Positions 25,669-35,416 of a DNA stretch of 64,000 nt are shown here, piece after piece. The notes beneath the pieces are model-generated. The model was not told where the DNA came from. It saw nothing but the letters and a program-made list of their open reading frames with translations, and did not search any database. How positions within the stretch are numbered: the first letter of the stretch is position 1; every line of letters starts with the position of its first letter. Source of the DNA: Indibacter alkaliphilus LW1 (GTDB lineage Bacteria > Bacteroidota > Bacteroidia > Cytophagales > Cyclobacteriaceae); the NCBI RefSeq assembly GCF_000295935.2, contig NZ_ALWO02000027.1, positions 1 to 64,000 on the forward strand, read 5' to 3'. The position numbers were made by a program, and so were the translations under genes.

Positions 25669-26694
25669 TCACTTTTTTTGAGAGGATCCTCTTATGATTA
25701 ATTGTGGTGAAAGGATGGTCTTTTGGGGAGTGAAATCAGACTTGTCTGCGTTTAATTGATCAAAAAAGGCTTTAGCTGTGATTCTGCCCATGGAAATACT
25801 GGTCTGATCTACTGATGAAAGTGGTGGGTCTGTGTAGGAGGTGAAAGGTTCATTGCTGAAACCTACCAATGCGACTTCTTCAGGAATGTTTATTTCATTT
25901 TCTTTCAATACCTGCATAGCACCCATCGCGCCGTAATCACTGGAGGAAAATACGGCATCAGGCCTCTGCTTTAATGCAAGTAATTGCTCCATACATATTC
26001 TCCCATCTTCTAACTGAAGGTCACTTTCAATAATCAGTTCTTCTTGAATATCGATTCCTGCATCTCTTAAAGCATCAGTGTATCCCCGCAACCTATCTTT
26101 ATAGATGCTTATCTTATTGACACTGGTAAAGTGAGCAATCCTTTTGCAACCTTGTTCTATTAGATGTTTTACGGCCTGATATGCTCCCTGGTAATCATCT
26201 ATAAGGACTTGGCTCACCTTCAGTTCAGGGTTTCCTCTGTCAAAAAGTATCAAAGGAATTCCCTTTTCAATTACTTTTCGGTAATGATCAAAAACCAAGG
26301 TCTTTTTACCGGTAGATGCTATAATTCCATCAACTCTTGCACTGAAAAGGGCATCAATAGTTTCTTCTTCTTTTTTCGGATCATCATAGGACTGACTGAT
26401 AATAACCCTATAATTATGCTGTATTGCGACTTCTTCTATTCCCCTTACAACTGTGGAAAAGAAAGCCCTGTTTGCAGTTGGTACAATTACCCCAATAAGT
26501 TTGCTTTTTCCACTCCTTAATGCAGAGGCGATGTTATTGGGCTGATAGTTGAGCTCAAATGCCATTTTTTTTACAGCCTCCTTTGTAGCTTTACTGATTC
26601 TGGGATGGTCATTTAATGCCCTGGAAACAGTCGCAGCAGTTGTATTTAGTCTTTTGGCTATATCCTGAATGGTAGTTTTATCATTTCTTGTCAT
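25669..26694 (-). CDS. LacI family transcriptional repressor
   Basis: A 341-residue regulator starting at the ATG at 26694 (MTRNDKTTIQDIAKRL). The HTH (TTIQDIAKRLNTTAATVSRAL, residues about 7-27) and hinge helix precede a periplasmic-binding-protein-like sensor domain (LIGVIVPTANRAFFSTVVRGI, DGIIAS, VALVGFSNEP). It overlaps the end of the kduD gene by 14 bases, so kduI, kduD and this gene form one operon. A LacI-type dyad lies three bases upstream of kduI (28311-28324); the most likely job is to repress the uronate operon until a pathway intermediate appears. Confidence 0.92.
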   Translation of the reverse strand: MTRNDKTTIQDIAKRLNTTAATVSRALNDHPRISKATKEAVKKMAFELNYQPNNIASALRSGKSKLIGVIVPTANRAFFSTVVRGIEEVAIQHNYRVIISQSYDDPKKEEETIDALFSARVDGIIASTGKKTLVFDHYRKVIEKGIPLILFDRGNPELKVSQVLIDDYQGAYQAVKHLIEQGCKRIAHFTSVNKISIYKDRLRGYTDALRDAGIDIQEELIIESDLQLEDGRICMEQLLALKQRPDAVFSSSDYGAMGAMQVLKENEINIPEEVALVGFSNEPFTSYTDPPLSSVDQTSISMGRITAKAFFDQLNADKSDFTPQKTILSPQLIIRGSSQKK

Positions 26695-27475
26695 TTTCAA
26701 GTGGCTTTCCGATCGTGGCCAATATACCACCATCTACATAGATTATTTGTCCATTGATGAAATCACTAGCCTTTGAAGATAAAAAAACCGTTGTTCCGGC
26801 CAGGTCTTCGGGATCCCCCCACTTTCCCGCCGGGGTTCTTTGGATGATGAATTCATTGAGTGGATTACCATCTACGCGGATTGGAGCTGTCTGCTCTGTG
26901 GCAAAATAGCCAGGACCGATACCGTTTACCTGAATGTTATATTTTGCCCATTCTGTGGCAAGATTTCGGGTAAGCATTTTTAAACCGCCTTTTGCAGCAG
27001 CATATGCAGATACAGTGTCTCTTCCCAATTCACTCATCATTGAGCAGATATTGATTATTTTTCCGCCTCCTCTTTCAACCATTGTTTTGGCTACTCTCTT
27101 AGACATGATAAACGGAGACACCAGATCCACATCAACAACTTGTCTGAATTCTGAAATATCCATCTCAAGGGCAGGGACTCTTTTGATCATCCCGGCATTA
27201 TTTACAAGAATATCAATAGGTCCAATTGTATTTTCAATTTCAGTTATGGATTGATCTACTTCGGTTTCGTTGGTGACATTAAATAGGAATCCCTTAGTAT
27301 TTATTCCATTGTCCTGATAAGTCTTTAAAGCCTTTTCCATCTTGGAGGGCGTGTGGCCATTCACAATCAAGGTAGCCCCATTTTTGGCAAGAGCACTTGC
27401 CATAGCCATACCTAGTCCATGCGTTGCGCCGGTTACCAGAGCTACCTTTCCACTGAGGTCGAATAAATTTTTCAT
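26681..27475 (-). CDS. kduD: KduD-like 2-deoxy-D-gluconate/DKI 3-dehydrogenase (SDR)
   Basis: A 264-residue short-chain dehydrogenase: TGATHGLG cofactor loop at 15-22, NNAG at 92-95, catalytic Ser145, Tyr158 and Lys162 (YAAAK). Gene order with kduI identifies it as the KduD-type reductase, which converts 3-deoxy-D-glycero-2,5-hexodiulosonate to 2-keto-3-deoxygluconate with NAD(P)H. This is the step after KduI in catabolism of unsaturated uronates freed by GH88. Overlaps kduI by four bases and lacI by 14. Confidence 0.88.
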   Translation of the reverse strand: MKNLFDLSGKVALVTGATHGLGMAMASALAKNGATLIVNGHTPSKMEKALKTYQDNGINTKGFLFNVTNETEVDQSITEIENTIGPIDILVNNAGMIKRVPALEMDISEFRQVVDVDLVSPFIMSKRVAKTMVERGGGKIINICSMMSELGRDTVSAYAAAKGGLKMLTRNLATEWAKYNIQVNGIGPGYFATEQTAPIRVDGNPLNEFIIQRTPAGKWGDPEDLAGTTVFLSSKASDFINGQIIYVDGGILATIGKPLENDKK

Positions 27476-28308
27476 TTGAGGTCTTTTGGTTTGATGCTGT
27501 CCATGTCTCCGTAGTCAAGATTTTCTCCGGCCATGCCCCAGATAAAGGTATAGTTTGAGGTCCCAACGCCGCTGTGTATAGACCATGGAGGAGAAATCAC
27601 AGCCTGTTCACCTTGCAGCCAGATATGCCTTGTTTCTTGTGGTTGTCCCATAAAATGGCAAACAGTCTGTCCTTCTTCAAGATCAAAGTAAAAATAGGCT
27701 TCCATTCTCCTGTCGTGGGTATGTGCAGGCATGGTGTTCCACACGGAGCCTGGATGCAATTCAGTCATTCCCATTTGTAGCTGGCAAGTTGTAACTACAG
27801 AATTGACTAGGAGTTTATATATTGTTCTTTTATTGGCATTTTCCATGCTTCCAAGCTCTACCACCTCAGCATCTTCTTTAGTCACTTTTTTTGTAGGATA
27901 ACTACAGTGTGCAGGTGCTGAATTGAAATATAGTTTTGTTTCCCCTTCTTCATTGGGTAGAAATTTGACTTCCTGGATTCCTCTTCCAATATAAAGAGCC
28001 TCTTTTGGCAGTAAAGTATACAACTCACTGTCCACCATGATATTTGCTTTCCACTTCCCCACATTTATCAGACCTATTTCTCTTCTCTCCAGAAAGACTT
28101 CACTTTTTAACTGCTCAAAGGTTTCCAGTATTAAAGTTTTGTGTTTGAGTTGTATGCCACCGATTATCAGCCTGTCTTCGAGTGAATAAACCAGCTTTAT
28201 TTGCTCAGGCTCGAAAAGGTTTTCAATTAAGAAATGCTCTCGTAACTCTTCGGTTCCATAATTCTTTACATCATTCGGATGTGTTGAGTACCTAGTATAA
28301 TTATTCAT
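27472..28308 (-). CDS. kduI: 4-deoxy-L-threo-5-hexosulose-uronate ketol-isomerase (KduI)
   Basis: A 278-residue cupin isomerase of standard length. The zinc ligands fall at His196, His198, Glu203 (HTHDRRME) and His245 (WSIHSGVG), the same positions as in E. coli KduI. It converts 4-deoxy-L-threo-5-hexosulose uronate, formed from unsaturated uronic acid, to 3-deoxy-D-glycero-2,5-hexodiulosonate. It is the first gene of the kduI-kduD-lacI operon and shows that glycan breakdown in this locus yields unsaturated uronates. Confidence 0.95.
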   Translation of the reverse strand: MNNYTRYSTHPNDVKNYGTEELREHFLIENLFEPEQIKLVYSLEDRLIIGGIQLKHKTLILETFEQLKSEVFLERREIGLINVGKWKANIMVDSELYTLLPKEALYIGRGIQEVKFLPNEEGETKLYFNSAPAHCSYPTKKVTKEDAEVVELGSMENANKRTIYKLLVNSVVTTCQLQMGMTELHPGSVWNTMPAHTHDRRMEAYFYFDLEEGQTVCHFMGQPQETRHIWLQGEQAVISPPWSIHSGVGTSNYTFIWGMAGENLDYGDMDSIKPKDLK

Positions 28309-28310
28309 AA

Positions 28311-28324
28311 TGTAATCGTTTGCA
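28311..28324. promoter_or_regulatory. Candidate LacI-family operator at kduI start
   Basis: TGTAATCGTTTGCA matches its own reverse complement at 10 of 14 positions and has the central CG and flanking TG/CA of LacI-family operators (compare TGTAANCGNTTACA). It ends three bases from the kduI start codon, where a bound repressor would block transcription or early elongation. The LacI gene at the end of this operon is the obvious partner. Confidence 0.5.
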
Positions 28325-28426
28325 CAATATTAATTATATTTAATACGAAAAGAAAGTATAATTAAAGATAATGATTCTAATATCTACTTTAATCAAATTA
28401 TTTGCTCTTATATAAATTATCTAATC

Positions 28427-28451
28427 TTGCGCAATCAATTGCGCAATTGAT
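28427..28451. promoter_or_regulatory. TTGCGCAA double repeat with 18-bp perfect palindrome
   Basis: TTGCGCAA occurs at 28427-28434 and 28439-28446, 12 bases apart, about one helical turn. Around the second copy, 28434-28451 (ATCAATTGCGCAATTGAT) is a perfect 18-bp palindrome. Two phased dimer sites suggest an operator, for LacI or another regulator, that acts from upstream of kduI. Absence of a T tract and of much stem GC argues against a terminator for the DUF2264 gene. Confidence 0.5.
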
Positions 28452-28574
28452 ACATTTTCTACCTGATTTAGTCCGGTGAGTTTGGGTTCTGGAATGTTTT
28501 CATAGACTTTTTATCTGCAAACCTGACTTCTCTCGATACAAAGGGAATTCGATTTTTAAACCAATATCGAAGAA

Positions 28575-29828
28575 TCAAAGCTTAAGCGCTTTGTCTTTTG
28601 GAATTTCCTTACCCGACCAAGCTTTTTTTGAAGACCATTCTTGAGCAGGGTTTTTCCAAAAGAGATGCTTTTCGGGAAGTCCCAAAGGAAGAAATCCAGT
28701 TGAACACAAGTACAAGCTTCCAGTGCAAATATACTCGTCTCCCATATCTGGTTGGTGGCCACAGAACCCAATTTTCAACCAACCTTCTGCGTCAAAAGTA
28801 CCTTCTGCTTCAAATTGACGGTATAAGACAGCTGATAGAGCTCCTTTGACTTGGCCTAAAAAATCATCAGGAAGATAATTACGGAGGACAGCATCTGCCA
28901 AGGTCTGAAAAGCTCCTATTCTGTATATGATTGATCTTCCCAAAGGAGGATAAGTTCCTTCCGGTGATATGAATCTTTCTTGTTGAAATGCATGTCGGGT
29001 CATAATTTTTACTGCCTGGTTATAGTCATTTTCATATGCTGGGTTAACCTTTTTCGCTGTTTCCAATACCTGCACTAACATTGATTGAATGACATAGCCG
29101 TTGTAATAGTCTAAGTGAAATTCCTGTCCGTCACCATACCAGCCGTCACCCAAGTACCATTCTTGGTGTTTTTTGATGGCAAAATCCATTCTCATCAAGT
29201 CTCCTTGTTCTCCTATTTCAAACAAAAAGGCATCAATCATTGCTCCAAATAATAGCCAATTATTATACCATGGCTTAATTTTGACTTTTAATTCCATCAA
29301 TGCATCGATGAGTTGATTTTTAGCCTTAATGCTAAGGCTATCCCAGATTCTTCCTTTGCTCCTTAAAATTCCATGTACTAAAAATGCCGCATCTACCAAA
29401 GGCTGGGTACCGGAAGACCAATTCATGAAGTCTTTGGATTTTGGATCAGTTGCATTTTCAATTCCTAATGCCGTCTTTAATAAAATATCCTGTTGAATGG
29501 TTTTTTCATTGACAGGTAGATCTGTTAAAGCCATCCAGGGTCCTATACCGGCCAAGGTTCTTCCAAAAGCCTCAAGATGGGCGAATTCCCTTCGGTCTCC
29601 ATATACATTGGAGGGTGTTTCAACAGGCATTTTTCTCTTTAGATTTCTCTCTGCAAGATTGTTAAGGACAGGGGTGCAAATTCTCAGCATCATTTCTAAC
29701 CAATATGATCTGCTAACAGACTCTTTCTGTGCCTCCTGAGTGATGTTAAACTGTCCGGCGTGAATCTTAGGTAAGGCTAAAACTGCCGGGCTTGCTTTTA
29801 AAAAAGTTCTCCTATTCATTGAATTCAT
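28575..29828 (-). CDS. DUF2264 protein, GH154-like (possible beta-glucuronidase)
   Basis: A 417-residue protein with a twin-arginine-like start (MNRRTFLKASPAVLALP; alternative start at 29819) and a DUF2264 alpha/alpha-barrel: PSNVYGDRREFAHLEAFGRTLAGIGPW, LLFGAMIDAFL, WYGDGQEFHLDYYNGYV. DUF2264 proteins include CAZy family GH154, whose described member is a beta-glucuronidase from arabinogalactan breakdown. A role in removing uronic acid from oligosaccharides would suit this locus, but specificity is inferred. The gene overlaps the 3' end of the HTCS gene by 17 bases. Confidence 0.72.
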   Translation of the reverse strand: MNSMNRRTFLKASPAVLALPKIHAGQFNITQEAQKESVSRSYWLEMMLRICTPVLNNLAERNLKRKMPVETPSNVYGDRREFAHLEAFGRTLAGIGPWMALTDLPVNEKTIQQDILLKTALGIENATDPKSKDFMNWSSGTQPLVDAAFLVHGILRSKGRIWDSLSIKAKNQLIDALMELKVKIKPWYNNWLLFGAMIDAFLFEIGEQGDLMRMDFAIKKHQEWYLGDGWYGDGQEFHLDYYNGYVIQSMLVQVLETAKKVNPAYENDYNQAVKIMTRHAFQQERFISPEGTYPPLGRSIIYRIGAFQTLADAVLRNYLPDDFLGQVKGALSAVLYRQFEAEGTFDAEGWLKIGFCGHQPDMGDEYICTGSLYLCSTGFLPLGLPEKHLFWKNPAQEWSSKKAWSGKEIPKDKALKL

Positions 29829-32800
29829 CTTTGTTTTTTGACTGGAAGTATTGTGAAGGGCTTACTCCAAAATAGTTTTTGAAACACTGACTGAAATACC
29901 TTGCAGTGCTGAAACCGCTTTGGTTGGCGATGTCGGCAATACTCTTGTTGGGCTGTTTGAGAATTAGCTTGGCCGCTTTGTTCAATTTGATGTCAAGGAT
30001 AAAGTCATTGGGTGTTTTGTTTGTTGTGGATTTCAATGTTGCATAAAACTTTGTTCTGCTCATACCAAGCTCCTGGGCCATTACATCGACATTGAAGTTT
30101 TCATTGGGGATGTTTTCCTCGACAATTCTCTTTGCTTTGCTTATAAATTGAGAATCTTCCTTGGATAATGAAGCCTGTTTGATTTTCAATTTCTTTTTTT
30201 CTTTTAGGTTGTCATGGACAAGTTTTCTGTTGTTGAGAATGTTAAAGATTTTTGTTTTCAGGACTTTTGGGTTGACAGGCTTGGCCATATAGTCGTCAGC
30301 TCCATGTTCTAGGCCTTCTATCCGCATCTCTGTTTCGATTTTTGCAGTTAGAAGGATTACAGGAATGTGTGCAGTTTGTACATTCCGTTTAAGTTTGTCA
30401 AGCATTTGAGTACCTGTCATGATAGGCATTATAATGTCGCTTATGATCAAGTCAGGTTGCAACTGAATTGCTTTTTCAAAGCCGTCCAGACCATTGGAGG
30501 CTTCAATAATATAAAAATATTCATATAGAAAACTCCGGATATGCATTCTGAAATCATCGCTGTCATCTATTAGAAGTATTGTTGGTGCATTCTTTAAAAT
30601 GCTGGGGCCATTATCCGGATGTAATCTTGTATTAGAAACTAATGGAAGAGCTTTCTTTACATATAATCCCGGATGATCATCCACAAGTTGCTTGGATTCA
30701 AAATGACTTTTCCCTTTATGAAGTTTGATATGAAAAGTAGAGCCCATTCCCCTTGTACTTTCCACCCATATTTTTCCGTGGTGGGCATCAATAATGCCTT
30801 TGGATAGTGCGAGACCTATGCCTGTACCATAAATTTTGTCTTTTTTATGAATATTCTCTATCTGGTAAAAACGATCAAAAATTTTGTTGGCATCCTGTTC
30901 AGGAATACCTTGCCCATTATCCATTATTTTTAACTCAATGTGAGTCTGGAATTCTTTTAATTCTAAAGAAATCTCTCCGTCCCTCTCAGGTATATGCTTG
31001 AAGGAATTTGATAGTAGATTGAACAGGACTTTTTCAAGTTGTTCCGGGTCAAAAGTGAGGTAAATACTTTTTCCAGGGATTTTCAATGTGTAACTGATAT
31101 GTTTGTCCTCAGCTATTTTTTCATAAGATTTAAAGATTGTTTGTAGGAATTCACTGAAATTGTTGTCATACGCCTTGATATTAAAATGGCCATTTTCCAT
31201 TTTTCTAAAATCCAGCAGTTCCTTTGCAAGTTTCTTTAATCTATCAGAGCTTTTATGTGCAATCTGGATCCTGTTGAATACTGAGTCTGGCAAACGCTTT
31301 TTGTCCATCAAACCTTCCAGAGTCCCCGTTATGATTGAAAGAGGCGTGATGAATTCATGAGAAACGTCCGTGAAAAATTCTAGTTTTTGGTTGTTAGCTT
31401 TAACCATTTGTTCTTTTGATTTCTTTTCCAGCTCCAATTGGTCCAATAACCTTGTACGGTACAAATAGATGTAATTAATCATGGCCATAAGGACAATTAT
31501 TACCACTGCATATAGAAAATAGGCCAGATTAGTTTTGTAAAAGGGAGGCTCTACTATAAGTTTTAGGGATGTTTCCAAATAATTATCCTGATACTGAGGA
31601 TCAATAGATCTCACCATAAAGCTATATGTCCCTGGGGATAGATTAGTATAGTAAGCTGTATTTTGGTTGTTGGATTCAACCCACTCCTCGTCAAAGCCCT
31701 TTAATTTATAGGCATATTTGTTCTTGAAAGATCTGAGATGATTTCCTGAAGTAAAGCTGATTGCCAAAGATGTATGGATTGGCTTCAGGTTGATCTTATC
31801 TACTATTGAGATGTCTTTTTCTAGGATTCCTCCAGGTTCAGGAAATAAGGCTTTGTTATTGACCAAAATTTCAGAAAAAAAAGGTTTTTCAATAGGGATT
31901 CTTTTTAGGCTGGACTTTTCGTCGAAGGATACAAGGCCTTCATTTCCCCCTACAAAAACCTGTGCCTGTGAAGTTAAAAACAGGGAAGACTGGTTGATTT
32001 CTGACAGCGGAAATCCTGTACTTTTGTCGAACTTGTAAAAGAGCTCTTTGCCAAAGTCAAACCTAAGTAATCCTTTGCTAGTGCCTATCCAGAAGTTATC
32101 AAAATTAGTCTCTTGGATCCCATGAATGATGTTGCTAGGCAGGTTATGACTAGCTTGGGTAAAAGACTTAAAGGAGTCTTTTGAAACATCATATACACTC
32201 AGTCCACCCCCATAAGTGCCAATCCAAATTCGGTTTTGACTGTCCTCGTATATTTTGAAAATATCATTGCTATGAATATTGGAATTATGCTTGAAATAAT
32301 GTTTGATTTTTTTTTCAGATAAATCAGCTACAAAAATCCCGTCATTTTTAGTTCCGATCCAAACCTTTTTATCTTTTGTAACAAGGATGGTGTTACATCC
32401 AGGAGGGATTTTATTTTCAGAAACCCAACCCTCAAAGAAATCAATAAACTCCCCAGTACTGGGTAAAAAAAGTTTAACACCTCTTGATGTGGCTAATAGC
32501 AGATTTTGTTGAATTGGTTTGATGTCATTAATGGATAATCTAGAGAAAGCCTTATTTGGAATTTTGTCTAACGCTAAGGTTTGCGTATTCAGTTTGAACA
32601 ATCCTCCCTCATGAGTGCCGATGTATAGCGTTTTGGACTTGTCTAACCAAAGAGACTTAATGTTTTTTCCATTGAAATCGGGATCATTAAACCATCCGTA
32701 ATTTTTTAAGCGGTCTTCTTTTTTATCGTAAAATTCCAATCCATTTCCCTCTGTTGCAATCCAAAGGTTTTGTTCTTCATCTTCCAGAATTTCACCTAAT

Positions 32801-33864
32801 ACATATTTTCCATTTTGTTCACTGGCAATCCGTTTACCCTCAAAAGTCCTGTATAAATTTTGGGATTTATTAGTAAAATTTACACCGCCATAATAGGTAG
32901 CCACCCAAATGGAATTTTGATGGTCTTCAACAATATCCCAAACAGATTGATGTGAAAGAGCTTTTACATTGTCTGTTTTAGGGATATAAAGGTCGTTTCT
33001 GTTTTCAAGGGGGTTATAATTGTGTAGTCCTAAAAATGTTCCTATCCAAACCATGCCTGAAGAATCAATTTTAACTGATCTAACACTGTTATTGACCAAT
33101 TTTAATGGGCCTTCGGCTTTTTCATGGAAATGCCTTACGATGTTCAAGTCTTCATCCAATTCAAATAAACCTTCAGAATAACTTGCTATCCAAATTGTCC
33201 TGTCTTTTTCATAGATACTATTGACATTTCCGATTTGGGGCAAATGTTTTTTTCGTATTTTCCCTGAAGCTTTTTCATAAATTACGACCCACTGTTTGAA
33301 AGTAGAGGTAAACAATCCTTCTTTGTTTTCATGAAATGCAGATATGTTCTGGTATTCTATTGGCAATAAATTATTGTCTCTTATTATTCCTGCCTTCTCG
33401 TCAATTTCTTTTAATCCATTATTTGTGGAAAGTATAATTTTATCATTGAAAGAGGTTAATGCGCTCACGCCAACGATGGGATATTGGGTGAATTTGAAGT
33501 TATGAAGATCAAGAGAGCTTATTCCAGAGGTTGTAAGCACCCAAAGTGTATTTTCTTTCTGAATAATATCTTTGACATGATGGCCAAGAAGAGAGTTTGG
33601 ATTGACCTCTGAAGGTTGGAAAATTTTCACTTTTTGCCCATCATATAAATTCAATCCGTCCATAGTGCCTACCCAAATTCGATTAAAATGATCTACATGT
33701 AAGCACAACGTATTGCTTGAACTCAACCCATCTTCTACACTAATTTTTTGAAAAGCTAATCTGTCATCCTGACCGAAAAGGGATTTTATAGCGAAATTCC
33801 CAAATGTGAGAATAATGGTAATAGCTATAAAAGTAAACTGGCTTTTAAACTTGAGGAGCTTCAT
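29812..33864 (-). CDS. Hybrid two-component system regulator (HTCS) of the uronate PUL
   Basis: A 1350-residue protein with the same order as the other HTCS: signal peptide, periplasmic Reg_prop propellers (about 35-690), Y_Y_Y domain (about 715-780), a membrane helix (about 787-808), HisKA with His in FFTDVSHEFITP (near 835), HATPase (DNGQGIPEQDANKIFDRFYQ), receiver with Asp in ISDIIMPIMTG (near 1142) and AraC HTH (about 1250-1340). Compared with the usual SHELRTP, the H box reads SHEFITP, a form common in this family. It is divergent from the GH88/susC operon on the right, which is its likely target. Confidence 0.93.
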   Translation of the reverse strand: MKLLKFKSQFTFIAITIILTFGNFAIKSLFGQDDRLAFQKISVEDGLSSSNTLCLHVDHFNRIWVGTMDGLNLYDGQKVKIFQPSEVNPNSLLGHHVKDIIQKENTLWVLTTSGISSLDLHNFKFTQYPIVGVSALTSFNDKIILSTNNGLKEIDEKAGIIRDNNLLPIEYQNISAFHENKEGLFTSTFKQWVVIYEKASGKIRKKHLPQIGNVNSIYEKDRTIWIASYSEGLFELDEDLNIVRHFHEKAEGPLKLVNNSVRSVKIDSSGMVWIGTFLGLHNYNPLENRNDLYIPKTDNVKALSHQSVWDIVEDHQNSIWVATYYGGVNFTNKSQNLYRTFEGKRIASEQNGKYVLGEILEDEEQNLWIATEGNGLEFYDKKEDRLKNYGWFNDPDFNGKNIKSLWLDKSKTLYIGTHEGGLFKLNTQTLALDKIPNKAFSRLSINDIKPIQQNLLLATSRGVKLFLPSTGEFIDFFEGWVSENKIPPGCNTILVTKDKKVWIGTKNDGIFVADLSEKKIKHYFKHNSNIHSNDIFKIYEDSQNRIWIGTYGGGLSVYDVSKDSFKSFTQASHNLPSNIIHGIQETNFDNFWIGTSKGLLRFDFGKELFYKFDKSTGFPLSEINQSSLFLTSQAQVFVGGNEGLVSFDEKSSLKRIPIEKPFFSEILVNNKALFPEPGGILEKDISIVDKINLKPIHTSLAISFTSGNHLRSFKNKYAYKLKGFDEEWVESNNQNTAYYTNLSPGTYSFMVRSIDPQYQDNYLETSLKLIVEPPFYKTNLAYFLYAVVIIVLMAMINYIYLYRTRLLDQLELEKKSKEQMVKANNQKLEFFTDVSHEFITPLSIITGTLEGLMDKKRLPDSVFNRIQIAHKSSDRLKKLAKELLDFRKMENGHFNIKAYDNNFSEFLQTIFKSYEKIAEDKHISYTLKIPGKSIYLTFDPEQLEKVLFNLLSNSFKHIPERDGEISLELKEFQTHIELKIMDNGQGIPEQDANKIFDRFYQIENIHKKDKIYGTGIGLALSKGIIDAHHGKIWVESTRGMGSTFHIKLHKGKSHFESKQLVDDHPGLYVKKALPLVSNTRLHPDNGPSILKNAPTILLIDDSDDFRMHIRSFLYEYFYIIEASNGLDGFEKAIQLQPDLIISDIIMPIMTGTQMLDKLKRNVQTAHIPVILLTAKIETEMRIEGLEHGADDYMAKPVNPKVLKTKIFNILNNRKLVHDNLKEKKKLKIKQASLSKEDSQFISKAKRIVEENIPNENFNVDVMAQELGMSRTKFYATLKSTTNKTPNDFILDIKLNKAAKLILKQPNKSIADIANQSGFSTARYFSQCFKNYFGVSPSQYFQSKNKDEFNE

Positions 33865-34161
33865 AGTGTGGGAAATGCAAATATTTTGTACACTGTCGTT
33901 TTAACCAAAATTGGTTTTATATGTAATGTGTTAAGCCAACGGTTTGCTTGTATTTGATGATGCAAAGTTAATCTTCTGCCGTAAACTGATTTCAAATTTC
34001 GTACTTTATTGTTCCAATATAATCCATAATTATTGCCCCGAAAAGGGACTTTTTAGGCTTTGTGACTCATTTTTTAACGCCTTACGTCTTCAGGACGATT
34101 TTGGATTTATTATGCTAAATAATATAAAATAGGGGAGTTGGGTCTCGATTAATTTAGCAAC
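33865..34161. promoter_or_regulatory. Divergent promoter region, HTCS / GH88 operon
   Basis: This 297-base gap must hold promoters for the HTCS gene and for the GH88-susC-susD operon, and the HTCS target site. I see no convincing promoter pair or repeat; short plus-strand open frames in it look random. Confidence 0.4.
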
Positions 34162-35379
34162 ATGGAAGTAAAAAAAACAATTAAAAAATGGCCCAACTTT
34201 AAAGTTCTGTCTTTTTCACTTTTTATACTGATAATGACAGGTGCTTGGTTTGAGTTCAAAGTCCGGGCTCAGGTTCCTAAAGAAGATGTCATAAGGCATG
34301 CTTCAAATCAATACCAGCAGCTTACTAGGTGGGCAAAAGAGAACGGGAAAATTCCAAGGTCTGTAGAAAATGGGATAATTAGGCCAATTTACAAGGGTTT
34401 TGACTGGACGGCTGGTTTTTTTCCAGGGAGTCTTTGGTATTTGTATGAGTTGACAAGGGATGACAAATGGGCTGAAGATGCGAGATATTTCAAGGACATG
34501 CTGTCGGATATGAGGTTTTTCTCTGGCTCACATGACCTGGGTTTTATTTTTAACAATTCATATGGGCATGCTTACAGACTGCACAATAGGTCTGAAGATC
34601 TTGATGTTCTTTTGGATGCCGGGAATACACTTATTCAAAGGTTCAACCCTACTGTTGGGGCAATCCAGTCTTGGGATATTGACAGAGGATGGCAAAGTCA
34701 AAGAGGTTGGTCATTCCCGGTCATTATTGACAATATGATGAATCTTGAATTGCTGTTCCGCCTTTCAGAGTGGACTGGTGACTCCAAGTATGCTGAGGTG
34801 GCAATTGCGCATGCGAATACCACCATGGATAATTTTTTCAGAAACGATTATAGCTCCTACCATGTGGTAGACTTTGATCCAAGTACCGGAAAGCCACTTG
34901 CATTTCAGACTGCGCAGGGGTACTCAGATGATTCCAGCTGGGCCAGAGGGCAGGCATGGGGGCTATATGGCTTCATCTCTGTATATGCTTTTACTTTCGA
35001 TAAAAAGTATCTTGAGCTCGCAGAGAAAATAGCTCAATATTACCTGAATCACACACATATTCCTGAAGATAATATTCCCCACTGGGACATGAGTCTTTAT
35101 CCATCTTCGGAAGTACCAAGAGATGCTTCTGCCGCTGCTATTGTCGCATCCGCACTTTTTCAACTTGACAATTTCTCAACAATAGACTACAGAAAGAAGG
35201 CAGAAGAAATTCTAGAAAGCCTAAGTTCAGAAAAGTACTTGGCTGAAAATGGAGCTAATCACAATTTCCTTATTAAGCATTGTACAGGTAGTATACCGCA
35301 TAATGAGGAGATCGATGTCCCACTAAATTATGCTGACTACTATTTTCTGGAAGCTCTCTACAGACATAAAAAACTTTGA
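34162..35379 (+). CDS. GH88 unsaturated glucuronyl hydrolase
   Basis: A 405-residue enzyme with an N-terminal signal or anchor (about 15-37, FSLFILIMTGAWF). The GH88 barrel shows FDWTAGFFPGSLWYLYE, HDLGF with the first catalytic Asp125, and IIDNMMNLE with Asp190, plus DDSSWARGQAWGLYGF. GH88 enzymes hydrate the double bond of a 4,5-unsaturated uronic acid at the non-reducing end of lyase products and release it for KduI. It is first in the operon with susC and susD and is about half identical by eye to the GH88 at 41590. Confidence 0.92.
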   Translation: MEVKKTIKKWPNFKVLSFSLFILIMTGAWFEFKVRAQVPKEDVIRHASNQYQQLTRWAKENGKIPRSVENGIIRPIYKGFDWTAGFFPGSLWYLYELTRDDKWAEDARYFKDMLSDMRFFSGSHDLGFIFNNSYGHAYRLHNRSEDLDVLLDAGNTLIQRFNPTVGAIQSWDIDRGWQSQRGWSFPVIIDNMMNLELLFRLSEWTGDSKYAEVAIAHANTTMDNFFRNDYSSYHVVDFDPSTGKPLAFQTAQGYSDDSSWARGQAWGLYGFISVYAFTFDKKYLELAEKIAQYYLNHTHIPEDNIPHWDMSLYPSSEVPRDASAAAIVASALFQLDNFSTIDYRKKAEEILESLSSEKYLAENGANHNFLIKHCTGSIPHNEEIDVPLNYADYYFLEALYRHKKL

Positions 35380-35416
35380 TTATAACCTAATTCAATAACA
35401 ATAAACAAAACCTAAA

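Larger units (their letters stand above)
28309..28574. promoter_or_regulatory. kduI promoter/operator region
   Basis: The region between the DUF2264 stop and the kduI start is AT-rich and carries two regulatory-looking signals listed separately: a LacI-type dyad next to the kduI start and a TTGCGCAA double repeat about 120-140 bases upstream. No clear TTTG/TAnnTTTG promoter pair was identified. Confidence 0.5.

Noticed and set aside
34963-35163. Cysteine-rich minus-strand frame inside GH88
   Set aside because: Shadow of the strongly supported GH88 gene in the other strand.
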